A model generated the notes under the pieces. It made no database searches, had not been told where the DNA came from, and saw only the letters and a list, made by a program, of their open reading frames with translations. DNA of 42,758 nt, from contig NZ_JAFMOS010000635.1 of assembly GCF_019049755.1 (NCBI RefSeq), forward strand, positions 1-42,758, written 5' to 3'. This document shows positions 33,279 through 41,922 of this stretch, in pieces (position 1 is the stretch's first letter; the number at the start of each line of letters is the position of its first letter). Source of the DNA: Rahnella perminowiae. GTDB lineage: Bacteria; Pseudomonadota; Gammaproteobacteria; Enterobacterales; Enterobacteriaceae. The position numbers and the translations under genes were made by a program.

Positions 33279-33368
33279 TCATCCGCGAAGTTCCATCATC
33301 AAAGCCATCACATAACCGATGCCGACGGAACCTCCCGCCATCATTAGCCAAAAAGCAGTTGCCTTCAT
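33279..33368 (-). CDS. small membrane protein, 29 residues
   Basis: Translated MKATAFWLMMAGGSVGIGYV followed by MALMMELRG. A single short, glycine-rich, methionine-rich hydrophobic helix makes up nearly all of it. AAGGAG stands six bases before the ATG and is a near-perfect ribosome site. It is the first gene of the minus-strand small-ORF cluster, behind a TATAAT box and a leader hairpin. Proteins of this size are often regulators of membrane enzymes, but nothing here says which. Confidence 0.6.
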   Translation of the reverse strand: MKATAFWLMMAGGSVGIGYVMALMMELRG

Positions 33369-33384
33369 GTCACACTCCTTGTGC

Positions 33385-33426
33385 GGGACGGTATGTCCCA
33401 ACAATTTGTCAGAGAATAAAATTATA
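33385..33426 (-). promoter_or_regulatory. promoter -10 box and leader hairpin of the small-ORF cluster
   Basis: On the minus strand a perfect TATAAT lies at 33426-33421, with no good -35 box. The transcript would then contain GGGAC, five bases, GTCCC (33399-33385), a perfect inverted repeat directly before the ribosome site of the 29-residue ORF. It is either an operator overlapping the start of transcription or an RNA hairpin near the ribosome site. The rest of the 33369-33715 gap is A+T-rich and shows no other gene. Confidence 0.45.
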
Positions 33427-33715
33427 ACAATCATATAATCCGTATGGATAAATATGTGTTCTTATTTTAAGCAATCCGTCTGGAAATCCCTTTCTGAACT
33501 GTGAAGTTCCTCGCTAATCTGTCTAAAAGCAATGATGAAGCTGAGCGGGGGGTTATGCTTATGCACATCGTTTAATGCGTTGATAATATGCAATAACTGT
33601 GTGAGTTATTCCTTGCTGGTGATCAAAGCTTGGGCGGCTGCACAATGGCAAATCCCGGTGTTCCCATCTTACTTAGTGTTGCAGTTGTTCATAATTTCAA
33701 CGCTAAGGGAACACC

Positions 33716-35053
33716 ATGAACGGTCATGAAAACAAAGCGGTACGCAGTGCAAACCGCAAATTCTTTGCCCGCACCATTCCTATGCTCATCCTGATGTTGA
33801 TCATTAATCAAATCGACCGCACCAACGTGGGCTTTATCAAACACAGCCTTGAAACTGACGTGGGCATCAGTACCGCCGCGTTTGGTTTCGGTGCCGGGTT
33901 GTTCTTCGTCGGCTACGCGCTGTTTGAGATCCCCAGCAATATGCTGATGGACAAGTATGGTGCGCGCGTCTGGCTGACACGCATCATGATCACCTGGGGT
34001 GCGGTAGTTTTTGCCATGGGCTTTGTCACGACACCGATGCAATTCTACGTGCTGCGGTTTTTGCTCGGCGTCGCCGAAGCCGGTTTCTTCCCGGGGATCC
34101 TGTTTTACTTTCGTAAATGGGTGCCGAATATTTACCGCGGCCGTGCCACGGCTTTGATCCTCACCGGTTCGGCAGCGGCATATTTGCTTTCCGGTCCGGT
34201 TACCGGCGGCTTGCTGGAACTGCATGACTTTATGGGATTGCCCGGCTGGCAGTGGGTGCTGTTTATTGAAGGTGCACTGTCGGTGCTGGTCGGGATCGTG
34301 GCGGCATTCTTTCTGGTGTCGAAACCTGAAGAGGCAAAATGGCTGACTGACGAGGAAAAACTGGCACTGAGTACGGCGCTGAACACGGAATCCAGTTCGC
34401 GTGATTTACATACACAGGGGCAGTCGCGGTGGAAGCTGATCACTGACGGGAAAATGGCGTATCTGTGTTTTCTGTTCTTTGTGATGTGTATGACCGGTTA
34501 CACGCTGGTGTTCTGGCAGCCGGAGATCATCGGACGTATTCCGGGGCTGTCCCCTTTCCAGATTGGCATGCTGAATTCCGTGCCGTGGATTTGTGCGATT
34601 ATCGCTATCAATATTCTTGGTCGCGTCAGCGACCGTTTCCGCGGCAGTCGTGAAACCATTCTGGCGCTGGCGCTGATTGTGGCGGCGGTCGGCACCTGTC
34701 TGTGCACTGTCGGCAGTCCGTGGTTTGGCTTGTTTGCACTGTGTGTGGTGTGTATCGGGACAAAATCCAGTGCCGTGTTGTTCTGGCCGATCCCGCAAAG
34801 CCAGTTGCCGTCATCGATCGTGGCGCCGGGGATTGCGCTGATCAATTCTCTTGGCAATCTTGGCGGTTTCTTCGCACCGGCGGTGTTTGGCTATCTGCAA
34901 CAAACCACCGGCAGCACCACGGCGGGCTTGTATATCCTCAGCGGGATTTCAGTTTTTGCCGCTATCACACTGTTCTTTACCAAAACTCATCGCACCCCAA
35001 CTCAACCCGAATATCACGCCCCGCAGGGAATGGAGCCAAAACATCATGTCTGA
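33716..35053 (+). CDS. MFS transporter, anion:cation symporter family (hexarate type)
   Basis: A 445-residue inner-membrane transporter with 12 helices. The N-terminal block LMLIINQIDRTNVGFIKHSL and the EIPSNMLMDKYGARVWLTRIM segment place it in the ACS family with GudP, GarP and phthalate or tartrate carriers. Such proteins import organic anions with protons. AAGGGA precedes the ATG. Its last codons overlap the start of a glucarate-dehydratase-like gene, so the pair probably imports and dehydrates one sugar diacid or related acid. E. coli has the same order (gudP then gudX and gudD). No regulator is adjacent. Confidence 0.92.
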   Translation: MNGHENKAVRSANRKFFARTIPMLILMLIINQIDRTNVGFIKHSLETDVGISTAAFGFGAGLFFVGYALFEIPSNMLMDKYGARVWLTRIMITWGAVVFAMGFVTTPMQFYVLRFLLGVAEAGFFPGILFYFRKWVPNIYRGRATALILTGSAAAYLLSGPVTGGLLELHDFMGLPGWQWVLFIEGALSVLVGIVAAFFLVSKPEEAKWLTDEEKLALSTALNTESSSRDLHTQGQSRWKLITDGKMAYLCFLFFVMCMTGYTLVFWQPEIIGRIPGLSPFQIGMLNSVPWICAIIAINILGRVSDRFRGSRETILALALIVAAVGTCLCTVGSPWFGLFALCVVCIGTKSSAVLFWPIPQSQLPSSIVAPGIALINSLGNLGGFFAPAVFGYLQQTTGSTTAGLYILSGISVFAAITLFFTKTHRTPTQPEYHAPQGMEPKHHV

Positions 35054-36392
35054 TACGCCAAAAATTGTCGAAATGCAGGTCATTCCGGTTGCCGGTTACG
35101 ACAGTATGCTGCTGAACATTGCCGGTGCGCATCACTGCTATTTCACCCGTATTTTGCTGGTGCTCAAGGACAATGCCGGGCATACCGGCGTGGGGGAAGC
35201 GCCCGCCACCGGCGTGGTGCTGAAGATCCTCACGGATGCCATCCCGCATATCGTCGGGCAGGAAATTGGCATCATGAATCAGCTGGTCAGTGAGTTACAC
35301 AAACGCGATCTGGAGGAAAACCGCCAGCCGAAGCCTGTGTTGCCAGGTTTCCGTCCGTGGGATCTCGAACGTCATCATAATGCTGTCGCGGTGCTGGAAA
35401 CCGCACTGCTGGATCTGATGGGACAGTTTCTCAATCAGCCAGTCGCGCAACTGCTCGGGCCTGGTAAACAGCGCGATGAAGTTCCGGTGCTTGGTTATCT
35501 GTTTTATATCGCTGACAGGCAGAAAACCGATCTGGAATATCAGGACGGAAAGCGGCAGGAGGGGCAGCATCCGTGGTACCACCTGCGTCATCAGGAGGCG
35601 ATGAGCCACGACAAGGTAGTGCAACTGGCGGAAGCGGCGCAGGATAAATACGGCTTTAAAGATTTCAAACTCAAGGGCGGTGTACTGGCAGGCGAAGTCG
35701 AAATTGAAACGGTAAGGGCGCTGAAAAAACGCTTTCCGCAGGCACGGATCACGGTGGATCCAAATGCGTCCTGGTCGCTGGATCAGGCGATTTCGCTGTG
35801 CAAAGACATGCACGGGATTTTGTCTTACGTGGAAGATCCGTGCGGCGCAGAGCAGGGGTTTTCCGGGCGCGAAACGCTGGCGGAATTTAAGCGCGCCACC
35901 GGATTACCGGTCGCGACCAATATGATTGCTAACGACTGGCGGCAGATGAGCCATGCGCTGCAACTGAATGCGATCGATATCCCGCTGGCTGATCCCCATT
36001 ACTGGTCGATGCGCGGGGCGAATATTATCGGTACGTTATGCAATGCGTGGGGGCTGACGCTTGGCTGTCATTCGAATAATCATTTTGATGTATCGCTGGC
36101 GATGCTGGCGCATCTCGGGGCCGCCGCGCCCGGTGAAATCACCCCATTCGATACGCACTGGATCTGGCAGGAAGGTCAACATCTGACCAAAAATCCGTTA
36201 CAGATTAAAGACGGTAAACTGGCGCTGAATGAACTGCCGGGGCTGGGCGTTGAACTGGATATGGATGCGGTCGGCATTGCCCATCAGCGTTACAACAACC
36301 TGCGGCACAAAGATCGCGATGATGCGATCGCCATGCAGTATCTGATCCGCGGATGGGCGTTTGACGGCAAGCGCGCCACACTGGTTCGCTGA
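35046..36392 (+). CDS. glucarate dehydratase-related enolase-superfamily protein (GudD/GudX type)
   Basis: A 448-residue protein (E. coli GudD and GudX 446). Enzymes of this family abstract a proton next to a carboxylate and eliminate water from D-glucarate or L-idarate. The acid-base lysines are in FKLKGG (K208, K210); metal ligands lie in VDPNAS, EDPCGAEQG and ATNMIAN; the histidine is H342 in CHSNNHFD, so the catalytic set is complete. The cysteine before that histidine is as in GudX, where GudD has serine. VDPNAS replaces the usual VDPNGA. GudX is a poor glucarate dehydratase in E. coli, so the true substrate may differ. It starts at the ATG at 35046, overlapping the transporter by eight bases. 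Confidence 0.93.
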   Translation: MSDTPKIVEMQVIPVAGYDSMLLNIAGAHHCYFTRILLVLKDNAGHTGVGEAPATGVVLKILTDAIPHIVGQEIGIMNQLVSELHKRDLEENRQPKPVLPGFRPWDLERHHNAVAVLETALLDLMGQFLNQPVAQLLGPGKQRDEVPVLGYLFYIADRQKTDLEYQDGKRQEGQHPWYHLRHQEAMSHDKVVQLAEAAQDKYGFKDFKLKGGVLAGEVEIETVRALKKRFPQARITVDPNASWSLDQAISLCKDMHGILSYVEDPCGAEQGFSGRETLAEFKRATGLPVATNMIANDWRQMSHALQLNAIDIPLADPHYWSMRGANIIGTLCNAWGLTLGCHSNNHFDVSLAMLAHLGAAAPGEITPFDTHWIWQEGQHLTKNPLQIKDGKLALNELPGLGVELDMDAVGIAHQRYNNLRHKDRDDAIAMQYLIRGWAFDGKRATLVR

Positions 36393-36444
36393 CGTCAGGC
36401 TGACCGGCGTGGGGTTACGGCCGGTATTTTCGCTTTCAAAAAGA

Positions 36445-36648
36445 TTACTTCAGATAGTCGGTGCTGGCGTTCAGTTTGGTATGTGCGCCTGCATCGATCG
36501 TCGTGGACGGTCTGGTGCCGCTTTCGCTGGCTTTACGGTTCAGTTCGGAAGCCACTTCCTGTGCGCTGGAAGGATAAGCCTGAGCCAAACTGTTGAAAGT
36601 GGTCATGGCTATCATCAGGCCAAAAAGAGCGAGGGTGGTGCGTTTCAT
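36445..36648 (-). CDS. DUF1471-like small secreted protein
   Basis: A 67-residue exported protein. MKRTTLALFGLMIAMTTFNSLAQA is a signal peptide with cleavage after AQA. The remainder (YPSSAQEVASELNRKASESGT, ending in KLNASTDYLK) follows the outline of the BhsA-type domain (ELxxKAxxxGA and a final AxxDYxK), but is shorter and diverged. It is the second such protein in the window. The ATG at 36648 lacks a good ribosome site; a GTG at 36672 is the alternative. Its role may be stress- or envelope-related, by analogy only. Confidence 0.7.
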   Translation of the reverse strand: MKRTTLALFGLMIAMTTFNSLAQAYPSSAQEVASELNRKASESGTRPSTTIDAGAHTKLNASTDYLK

Positions 36649-36730
36649 TTTGCGGGTGTCCGGTCTGTTCACATTTTGTCATAAGGGGGTGTGATTCAGC
36701 GGCCGATTTTATATGCTTTATTCATAAGAA

Positions 36731-36753
36731 ACGGGAGCAAATTGTGCTCCCGT
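36731..36753. terminator. hairpin after the yhjX gene
   Basis: ACGGGAGCA / TGCTCCCGT with a five-base loop between the yhjX stop and the DUF1471-like gene. The T-run on the minus strand is short (TTTCTT), so this is a moderate terminator. Confidence 0.55.
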
Positions 36754-36783
36754 TCATCATTTATGCTGCGCTCAGCTGCTGTG

Positions 36784-38034
36784 TTACACGTGCTGGAGCG
36801 TATTATGCGCTTCTTGTGACTTATTCGGTAAGCGAATCGTGGCAGAAAGAACCAATGACACAATCAATAATGCGGTGATGATGCTGAAGGTCACTGCGAA
36901 ACCACCAAACAGAGAAGCCACCAGGGAAGCAAAGATGCTGCCGATACCGAAGCCCAGATACAGCAGGCCGTAGTTTTTGGTCATGTTGTTCAGGCCGAAG
37001 AAATCGCTGACCAGTGACGGATAAACGGTAATGGTACCGCCGAAGCTGAAAGCGACGCAGGCCACGGAGAGGAAGAACATCATTTCGTTCATCTGGGTGA
37101 ACAGCATCATGCTCATACCCGCCAGTGAAACAATCTGTGCAATAGAGATAACGCGGATACGCTGCATTTTATCAGACAATACACCCAGCACCAGACGACC
37201 GCTCAGGTTGGCAATCGCAATCACGGTCACGGCGTTAGCCGCCGTCAGCGCATCCAGTTTGACCAGGCTCTGACCGATATCTTTCGCCACACCAATCACA
37301 TACAAACCGCTCATGCAGGCGGTCAGGAACATCAGCGCCAGCATCCAGTATTGCGGCGCACGAATCGCTTCGGCCAGCGTGAAATCACGGCTGTCGTTGC
37401 TGTTGTCATTCAGACTATTTTCTTCGCGGGTTACGGCGGCCGTTTCTTGTTTCGGTGCATCTTTCATCATCAGTGCGCCGGCAATCACCATGACCATCGC
37501 CACACCGCCCCAGATCATAAAGGTGTTTTGCAGACCTTCTGTCGCCAGCAGGTGACCGCAGACAAATTTAAATAACAGGCTGCCCAGGCCGTAAGCACCG
37601 ATTGAACAGGCTGAAATCATCCCCTTACGTTCAGGGAACCATTTCACACAGTTAGTCAGGGTCAGCAGATAACCGGCACCGTCCGCCAGACCGACCAGCA
37701 CACCTGCGCTGATGTACAGCATGATGACGTTATCGGAATGCGCGGTCAGTGCGAAGCCAGCAGCCATCAGTAAACCGGCGGCGATGGTGACGGTACGCAC
37801 ACCAAAACGTTCCTGAAGTTTACCCGCAACGGAAGAGGCGAGAGCCAGACACAGGCTCAGGATACCGAAAGTCAGCGCTACGCGGCTGATCGGTTCGCCG
37901 AGTTTTTCAGACAACTGACCGTTAAACAGACTCCAGGTATAAACGGAACCCAGCGCCAGCTGAGTAAGAATAGTACCGGCCAGTGTGAGCCAGCGGGTAC
38001 GGTTGTTGTTCTGCATGCCAGATTTGTCACTCAT
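36784..38034 (-). CDS. yhjX: MFS transporter YhjX (pyruvate-responsive)
   Basis: A 416-residue transporter of the oxalate/formate antiporter family, close to E. coli YhjX (402). It matches over RTRWLTLAGTILTQLALGSV, DGAGYLLTLTNCVKWFPERKG, MFLTACMSGLYVIGVAKDIGQ and the FFGLNNMTKNYG block. It has 12 helices, with an acidic, asparagine-rich insert in the central loop (NSLNDNSNDSRD). In E. coli yhjX is switched on by pyruvate through the YpdA/YpdB system and may carry pyruvate. I start at the ATG at 38034 (GGGAG nine bases upstream), as the longer frame uses a TTG. A YpdB-like direct repeat lies about 80-110 bases upstream. No ypdAB genes are in the window. Confidence 0.95.
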   Translation of the reverse strand: MSDKSGMQNNNRTRWLTLAGTILTQLALGSVYTWSLFNGQLSEKLGEPISRVALTFGILSLCLALASSVAGKLQERFGVRTVTIAAGLLMAAGFALTAHSDNVIMLYISAGVLVGLADGAGYLLTLTNCVKWFPERKGMISACSIGAYGLGSLLFKFVCGHLLATEGLQNTFMIWGGVAMVMVIAGALMMKDAPKQETAAVTREENSLNDNSNDSRDFTLAEAIRAPQYWMLALMFLTACMSGLYVIGVAKDIGQSLVKLDALTAANAVTVIAIANLSGRLVLGVLSDKMQRIRVISIAQIVSLAGMSMMLFTQMNEMMFFLSVACVAFSFGGTITVYPSLVSDFFGLNNMTKNYGLLYLGFGIGSIFASLVASLFGGFAVTFSIITALLIVSLVLSATIRLPNKSQEAHNTLQHV

Positions 38035-38114
38035 AGTGGGTTCTCCCGAGCGAAGTAGATTCAATTAACTGTGGCTATGATAAGTCTGCTGAATGGATGC
38101 GGATGATTTGTGGC

Positions 38115-38145
38115 GTGAGATGCATGAGTTGCGGAATGAAATGCA
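38115..38145 (-). promoter_or_regulatory. YpdB-type direct repeat in the yhjX promoter
   Basis: On the minus strand TGCATTTCAT (38145-38136) is followed after 11 bases by TGCATCTCAC (38124-38115). The repeat unit, its 21-base period and orientation fit the GGCATTTCAT-N11-GGCATTTCAT element that I recall for E. coli YpdB at yhjX. A TATCAT -10 box lies at 38082-38077, some 32 bases further, without a good -35 box, as expected of an activated promoter. Confidence 0.65.
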
Positions 38146-38238
38146 TCCATGACGGCATGAGTCGCCATTTTCGGGCTAAATTCATCCCAAAATTGGACTT
38201 AAAACACCGCTGCAGGCCTTGCGGGACGCGGGTTTTAG

Positions 38239-38252
38239 TTGATCTGGATCAC
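38239..38252. promoter_or_regulatory. possible FNR-like site
   Basis: TTGATCTGGATCAC matches TTGAT-N4-ATCAA at nine of ten positions. It lies between yhjX and the hydrolase, about 170 bases before the yhjX promoter, too far for direct control, and no plus-strand gene is near. The 38035-38399 gap otherwise holds the YpdB-type site and a terminator. Confidence 0.25.
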
Positions 38253-38356
38253 TAATCCGTCATTTAGTTTTTTCGGGCAGGGTAACAAACTTTTTTGGAA
38301 GGCATTGTTGTGCTGTCGGAGACGTCCGGCCCGGGAGATTTAAATCATTACGCTGT

Positions 38357-38383
38357 AAAAACGAGCCGTTTTGGCTCGTTTTC
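38357..38383. terminator. terminator after the alpha/beta hydrolase
   Basis: AAAACGAGCC / GGCTCGTTTT with a five-base loop, symmetric, with A and T tracts on the two sides. It lies just beyond the hydrolase stop on the minus strand. Confidence 0.85.
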
Positions 38384-38399
38384 GTTTCTATGCTCTGAC

Positions 38400-39176
38400 C
38401 TACAATGCCCCGGCATTCAGCGCAGCATTAATCGCAGCCGCGACGCCGGTCGGGTTTTCCCACATCATTGAGTGACCGGCTTGCGGCACAATGGCGGTCT
38501 GAATACCCTGTTGCGGCAGAACGGCGACATCCGGTTCAGGCAGTGAAAATTCACCAAACAGTACCGTCGCAGGCATTTCCAACTGATAAAGCTGTTCGCG
38601 CCATGATACCGCTTCACCTCTGACCAGCCCGGTTGCCTGACGGTGGATAGCCAGCGGCGAGGCGATGCCCATACACCCTGCCCAGATGTGATCGTTACCG
38701 CGTACTGCGACATTAATCAGGTGTGCATGGCCCTCGCGCAGATACTCTTCTTCTGAGTACTGAGCAACCGCGCGGCTGAAGGTGCCACCGCCGGCATCCA
38801 GATTTGGCTCGGCGACAATCAGACGCTGGATCAGATCAGGACGTTGCGCTGCCACCATAATGGCGATGCTGCCGCCCATGCTGTGACCGATTAAATTGAC
38901 TTGCGGCACACTCAGACTCTCCAGCCAGGCAATCACACAATCAGTATGCGCCTGCAGGCTGTAGCTGAAATTATCGGGTTTATCGCTGTAACCTGAACCG
39001 GCGAAATCCAACAGCAGCGAGCGTCGCGGACGCAGGAAGGCATCTGTCGCCACCCGGGGAAAATCGCATGAGGCCGCACAGCCCAGACCGTGTAAGAAAA
39101 CCAGCGGGACGCCCAGCCCTGACAATTCATGGAAACGTAAATGCATTTCCGTACCGGGAACTTTGAACGATTTCAT
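38400..39176 (-). CDS. alpha/beta hydrolase
   Basis: A 258-residue cytoplasmic hydrolase of the alpha/beta fold. The oxyanion-hole segment is FLHGLG (residues 27-32), and the nucleophile elbow GHSMGG puts the serine at residue 99. The histidine is in PQAGHSMMWENP near residue 235, and the acid is likely in LPEPD near 213. There is no signal peptide. LLLDFAGSGYSDKPDNFSYS is usual in esterases and C-C hydrolases of this fold. The substrate is not known. It is a single gene between a terminator and an intergenic region. Confidence 0.9.
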   Translation of the reverse strand: MKSFKVPGTEMHLRFHELSGLGVPLVFLHGLGCAASCDFPRVATDAFLRPRRSLLLDFAGSGYSDKPDNFSYSLQAHTDCVIAWLESLSVPQVNLIGHSMGGSIAIMVAAQRPDLIQRLIVAEPNLDAGGGTFSRAVAQYSEEEYLREGHAHLINVAVRGNDHIWAGCMGIASPLAIHRQATGLVRGEAVSWREQLYQLEMPATVLFGEFSLPEPDVAVLPQQGIQTAIVPQAGHSMMWENPTGVAAAINAALNAGAL

Positions 39177-39402
39177 CTCAATCCTTTGTTAACAACTTAA
39201 ATGCAATCTGCGGATTATAGGCAGGATCTTTCCAGGTGGCAGCACAAAAAACGAGTAAACGCGCTTCCCTGAACGGGGTTGTCATAAATGATGGCGGATT
39301 TTAGTTAAGTCATTCAGCTTGCGAATATTTTTTTCGCGAGCGCTTTCTATCAGTCAGACAAGTGATAGCATGGAACTCTTGCTCACTTTATGGATTTATC
39401 TG

Positions 39403-39768
39403 ATGGTCAGGTTAGGCAGTTATGTGGCGGTTTCCCTGGTGCTGGCGTCGTTTTCAGCATCTGCTGTCACTCAGTATCAATGTGTATTAACGCATCATAC
39501 TCAGTCCGATGATGGCAACGATGTTTCTGAGGTCGTCAATAAAAATGCACAGGTTTATGACGCAGGTAACACGTTCAGTTTTTCTCCCGATGGGAGCAAA
39601 ATGGTGACCAGCCCGGAACTGACGGACATCATTGGCAAAGACAATCAGCCAATGAAAGCCGGTGCGCAAGATAACCTCATGTATATTCACGTAAAAGACA
39701 GTTTTGTGGTCGCGACGCAAACTGAAGGTTATGTCTACGGCGATTGCAAAGTGAATACTGCGAAATAA
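39403..39768 (+). CDS. small secreted protein of unknown function
   Basis: A 121-residue exported protein. MVRLGSYVAVSLVLASFSASA gives a signal peptide with a likely cut after SASA, leaving a mature part of about 100 residues beginning VTQYQC. The mature domain has two cysteines (QYQC and GDCKVN near the end), probably disulphide-bonded, and a beta-rich middle (NTFSFSPDGSKMVTSP). No family was recognised. The frame is open further to an ATG at 39370, but that adds a second hydrophobic stretch; neither start has a strong ribosome site. Confidence 0.6.
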   Translation: MVRLGSYVAVSLVLASFSASAVTQYQCVLTHHTQSDDGNDVSEVVNKNAQVYDAGNTFSFSPDGSKMVTSPELTDIIGKDNQPMKAGAQDNLMYIHVKDSFVVATQTEGYVYGDCKVNTAK

Positions 39769-39975
39769 AAAGCCCGGCCACCACATTTTCTGAATCCGGG
39801 GTGTTACGCCTGTCCGCAACGCCCTGCAATAAATAGAAACACTCCAGCCAGTTCATTAGCACACTTCTTATAGTCGCCTGTTGCCCGACGGGCTATTCTT
39901 GCGCACTTTTCCGGTATCCAGTTTTTTCATTTTCGCCCGCTTCAAGAAGCAGACAAAAAAGGTATTTGCCCGCTT

Positions 39976-41922
39976 ATGGCCTTACTTAACGACGAAATCC
40001 GCGACCATACCGCCGAGTCCGTCCTTTTCGTTCGTCGTGCCGTGATCGCATTTCTGGTCGTGATCCTCCTGTCGTCTGCACTGGTGTTTAATCTGTATCA
40101 CCTGCAGATAGGCATGCATGATTTTTACCAGACCCGCTCAAATCAGAATGACATCAAAATGCTGCCGATCGCACCCAGTCGCGGGTTGATCATGGATCGC
40201 AATGGTGTCGTGCTGGCGCAAAATATCACCCTGTATCAGATTGAAGTGATCCCGGGAAAAGTTCCTGATCTTAAAGCTACGCTAAATGCGCTGAAACCCA
40301 TTGTCGGTCTGACGCAGGATGATCTGGACAGTTTTCATGATGCGATGATCCATGGACGACGCTTTGCGCAGATCCCGCTGAAACTGGCGCTCACGGATGT
40401 CGAAGTCGCACGCTTTTCCGTTAACCAGTTTGATTTTCCCGGCGTCTCCATCAGTACCTATCAGCAACGCCGTTATCCGTATGGCGCGGAACTGGCACAT
40501 GTTGTGGGTTATGTTTCGAAGATAAACGATAAAGATGCCAAACGTCTTGAGGCAGAAGGTATCGCCGAGAATTACGCCGCTGATCACGATATCGGCAAGC
40601 AGGGCGTTGAAAAGTATTATGAAAATATTCTGCATGGCCGCACAGGTTATCAGGAAGTTGAAGTCGATAACCATGGTCATGTGGTGCGCTTACTGAAAGA
40701 GGTTCCGCCGCAGGCCGGGCAAAATATTTATCTGACGCTGGATCTGGATTTGCAGCAGTACATCGAAAAAGTGCTGAAAGGGCAGCGTGCGGCGGTGGTG
40801 GTGATGGATCCGCGTGACGGCGGGATCAAGGCAATGGTCTCCAGCCCGAGTTATGATCCGAACCCGTTTGTGAACGGCATTTCCAGTAAACAATACAGCG
40901 CGTTACTGAAAAATCCGGATCTGCCGCTGATCAACCGTGTGACACAAGGGTTGTATCCGCCGGCTTCGACGGTGAAACCTTTTATGGCGACATCGGCGCT
41001 GTTTGAAGGCGTTATCACGCCACAAACCACTTTCTTCGGCGCGCCGACCTGGACGCTGCCGGGTACCACGCGCCATTACCGCGACTGGTTAAAAACCGGT
41101 CACGGTATGCTGAATGTGACCAAAGCTATCGAAGAATCTGCCGATACATTCTTCTATCAGGTGGCCTATGAAATGGGCATCGACCGTATCCATACCTGGC
41201 TGAGTAAATTTGGCTATGGTCAGTCGACCGGTATTGATCTGGATGAGCAATATAACGGTGTGCTGCCGAGCCGTGAGTGGAAAATGAAGGTTCACAAAAA
41301 AGGCTGGTTCCAGGGGGATACGGTTTCGGTAGGTATCGGCCAGGGTTACTGGGTGGCGACGCCGATTCAGATGGTACGGGCGCTGAGCGCACTGGTGAAC
41401 AACGGCAAGCTGGAAACGCCCCATCTGCTGTATTCTGCAAAAAGTGGAAAAGTAGTTACCCCTTATAAGATGCCGCCAACGCAGCAAATTGCTGATCCAA
41501 AATCGCCGATCTGGGGCATCGTGAAGAACGGCATGTTCGGGATGGCTAATCTCCCGAACGGTACCGGCTATAAACTTTTCCATACCGCGCCTTATCAGAT
41601 CGCGGCCAAATCCGGCACATCACAGGTATTTAGTTTGCGGGAGAATCAGGTCTATAACGCTAAAATGACGCCGGTACGTTTACGTGACCACATTTTCTAT
41701 ACGGCGTTTGCGCCTTATAAACACCCGACAGTGGTGATGGCGTTGATCATGGAAAATGGCGGCGGCGACGGCGTCGTAGCAGGGCCAACGGCGCGTGCGA
41801 TCCTTGACCATATTTTCCTGCCGCCACAGGCGGCAATTTGTGATCCGGCGAAAGCGGATAATCCGGCTGACTGCGAACAGCCGGTACCGACACCCAATTC
41901 GCTGGGCTTTAGCGAGCATTGA
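39976..41922 (+). CDS. mrdA: penicillin-binding protein 2 paralogue (transpeptidase)
   Basis: A 648-residue class B penicillin-binding protein (E. coli PBP2 633). A single N-terminal membrane helix (about 20-43) is followed by the pedestal domain and the transpeptidase domain. The active-site serine S331 is in PPASTVKP (E. coli S330). EESADTFF supplies the second motif, and AKSGTSQVF the third. It matches PBP2 from TAESVLFVRRA to the LRDH ... AFAPY region and elongates side-wall peptidoglycan with RodA. However, rodA, rlpA and rlmH, the usual partners, are not here; the flanks are a small secreted protein and a hypothetical gene. It is therefore probably a second copy. A ribosome site is weak: AAGG lies 13 bases upstream. 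Confidence 0.92.
   Translation: MALLNDEIRDHTAESVLFVRRAVIAFLVVILLSSALVFNLYHLQIGMHDFYQTRSNQNDIKMLPIAPSRGLIMDRNGVVLAQNITLYQIEVIPGKVPDLKATLNALKPIVGLTQDDLDSFHDAMIHGRRFAQIPLKLALTDVEVARFSVNQFDFPGVSISTYQQRRYPYGAELAHVVGYVSKINDKDAKRLEAEGIAENYAADHDIGKQGVEKYYENILHGRTGYQEVEVDNHGHVVRLLKEVPPQAGQNIYLTLDLDLQQYIEKVLKGQRAAVVVMDPRDGGIKAMVSSPSYDPNPFVNGISSKQYSALLKNPDLPLINRVTQGLYPPASTVKPFMATSALFEGVITPQTTFFGAPTWTLPGTTRHYRDWLKTGHGMLNVTKAIEESADTFFYQVAYEMGIDRIHTWLSKFGYGQSTGIDLDEQYNGVLPSREWKMKVHKKGWFQGDTVSVGIGQGYWVATPIQMVRALSALVNNGKLETPHLLYSAKSGKVVTPYKMPPTQQIADPKSPIWGIVKNGMFGMANLPNGTGYKLFHTAPYQIAAKSGTSQVFSLRENQVYNAKMTPVRLRDHIFYTAFAPYKHPTVVMALIMENGGGDGVVAGPTARAILDHIFLPPQAAICDPAKADNPADCEQPVPTPNSLGFSEH

Noticed and set aside
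33532..33729. Plus-strand frame of 65 codons before the hexarate transporter
   Set aside because: It overlaps the transporter start in another frame, is rich in cysteine and has no ribosome site; the region is more likely leader and promoter.
39769..39800. Possible terminator after the small secreted protein
   Set aside because: The AGCCCGG / CCGGGG pairing is broken and has no T-run.
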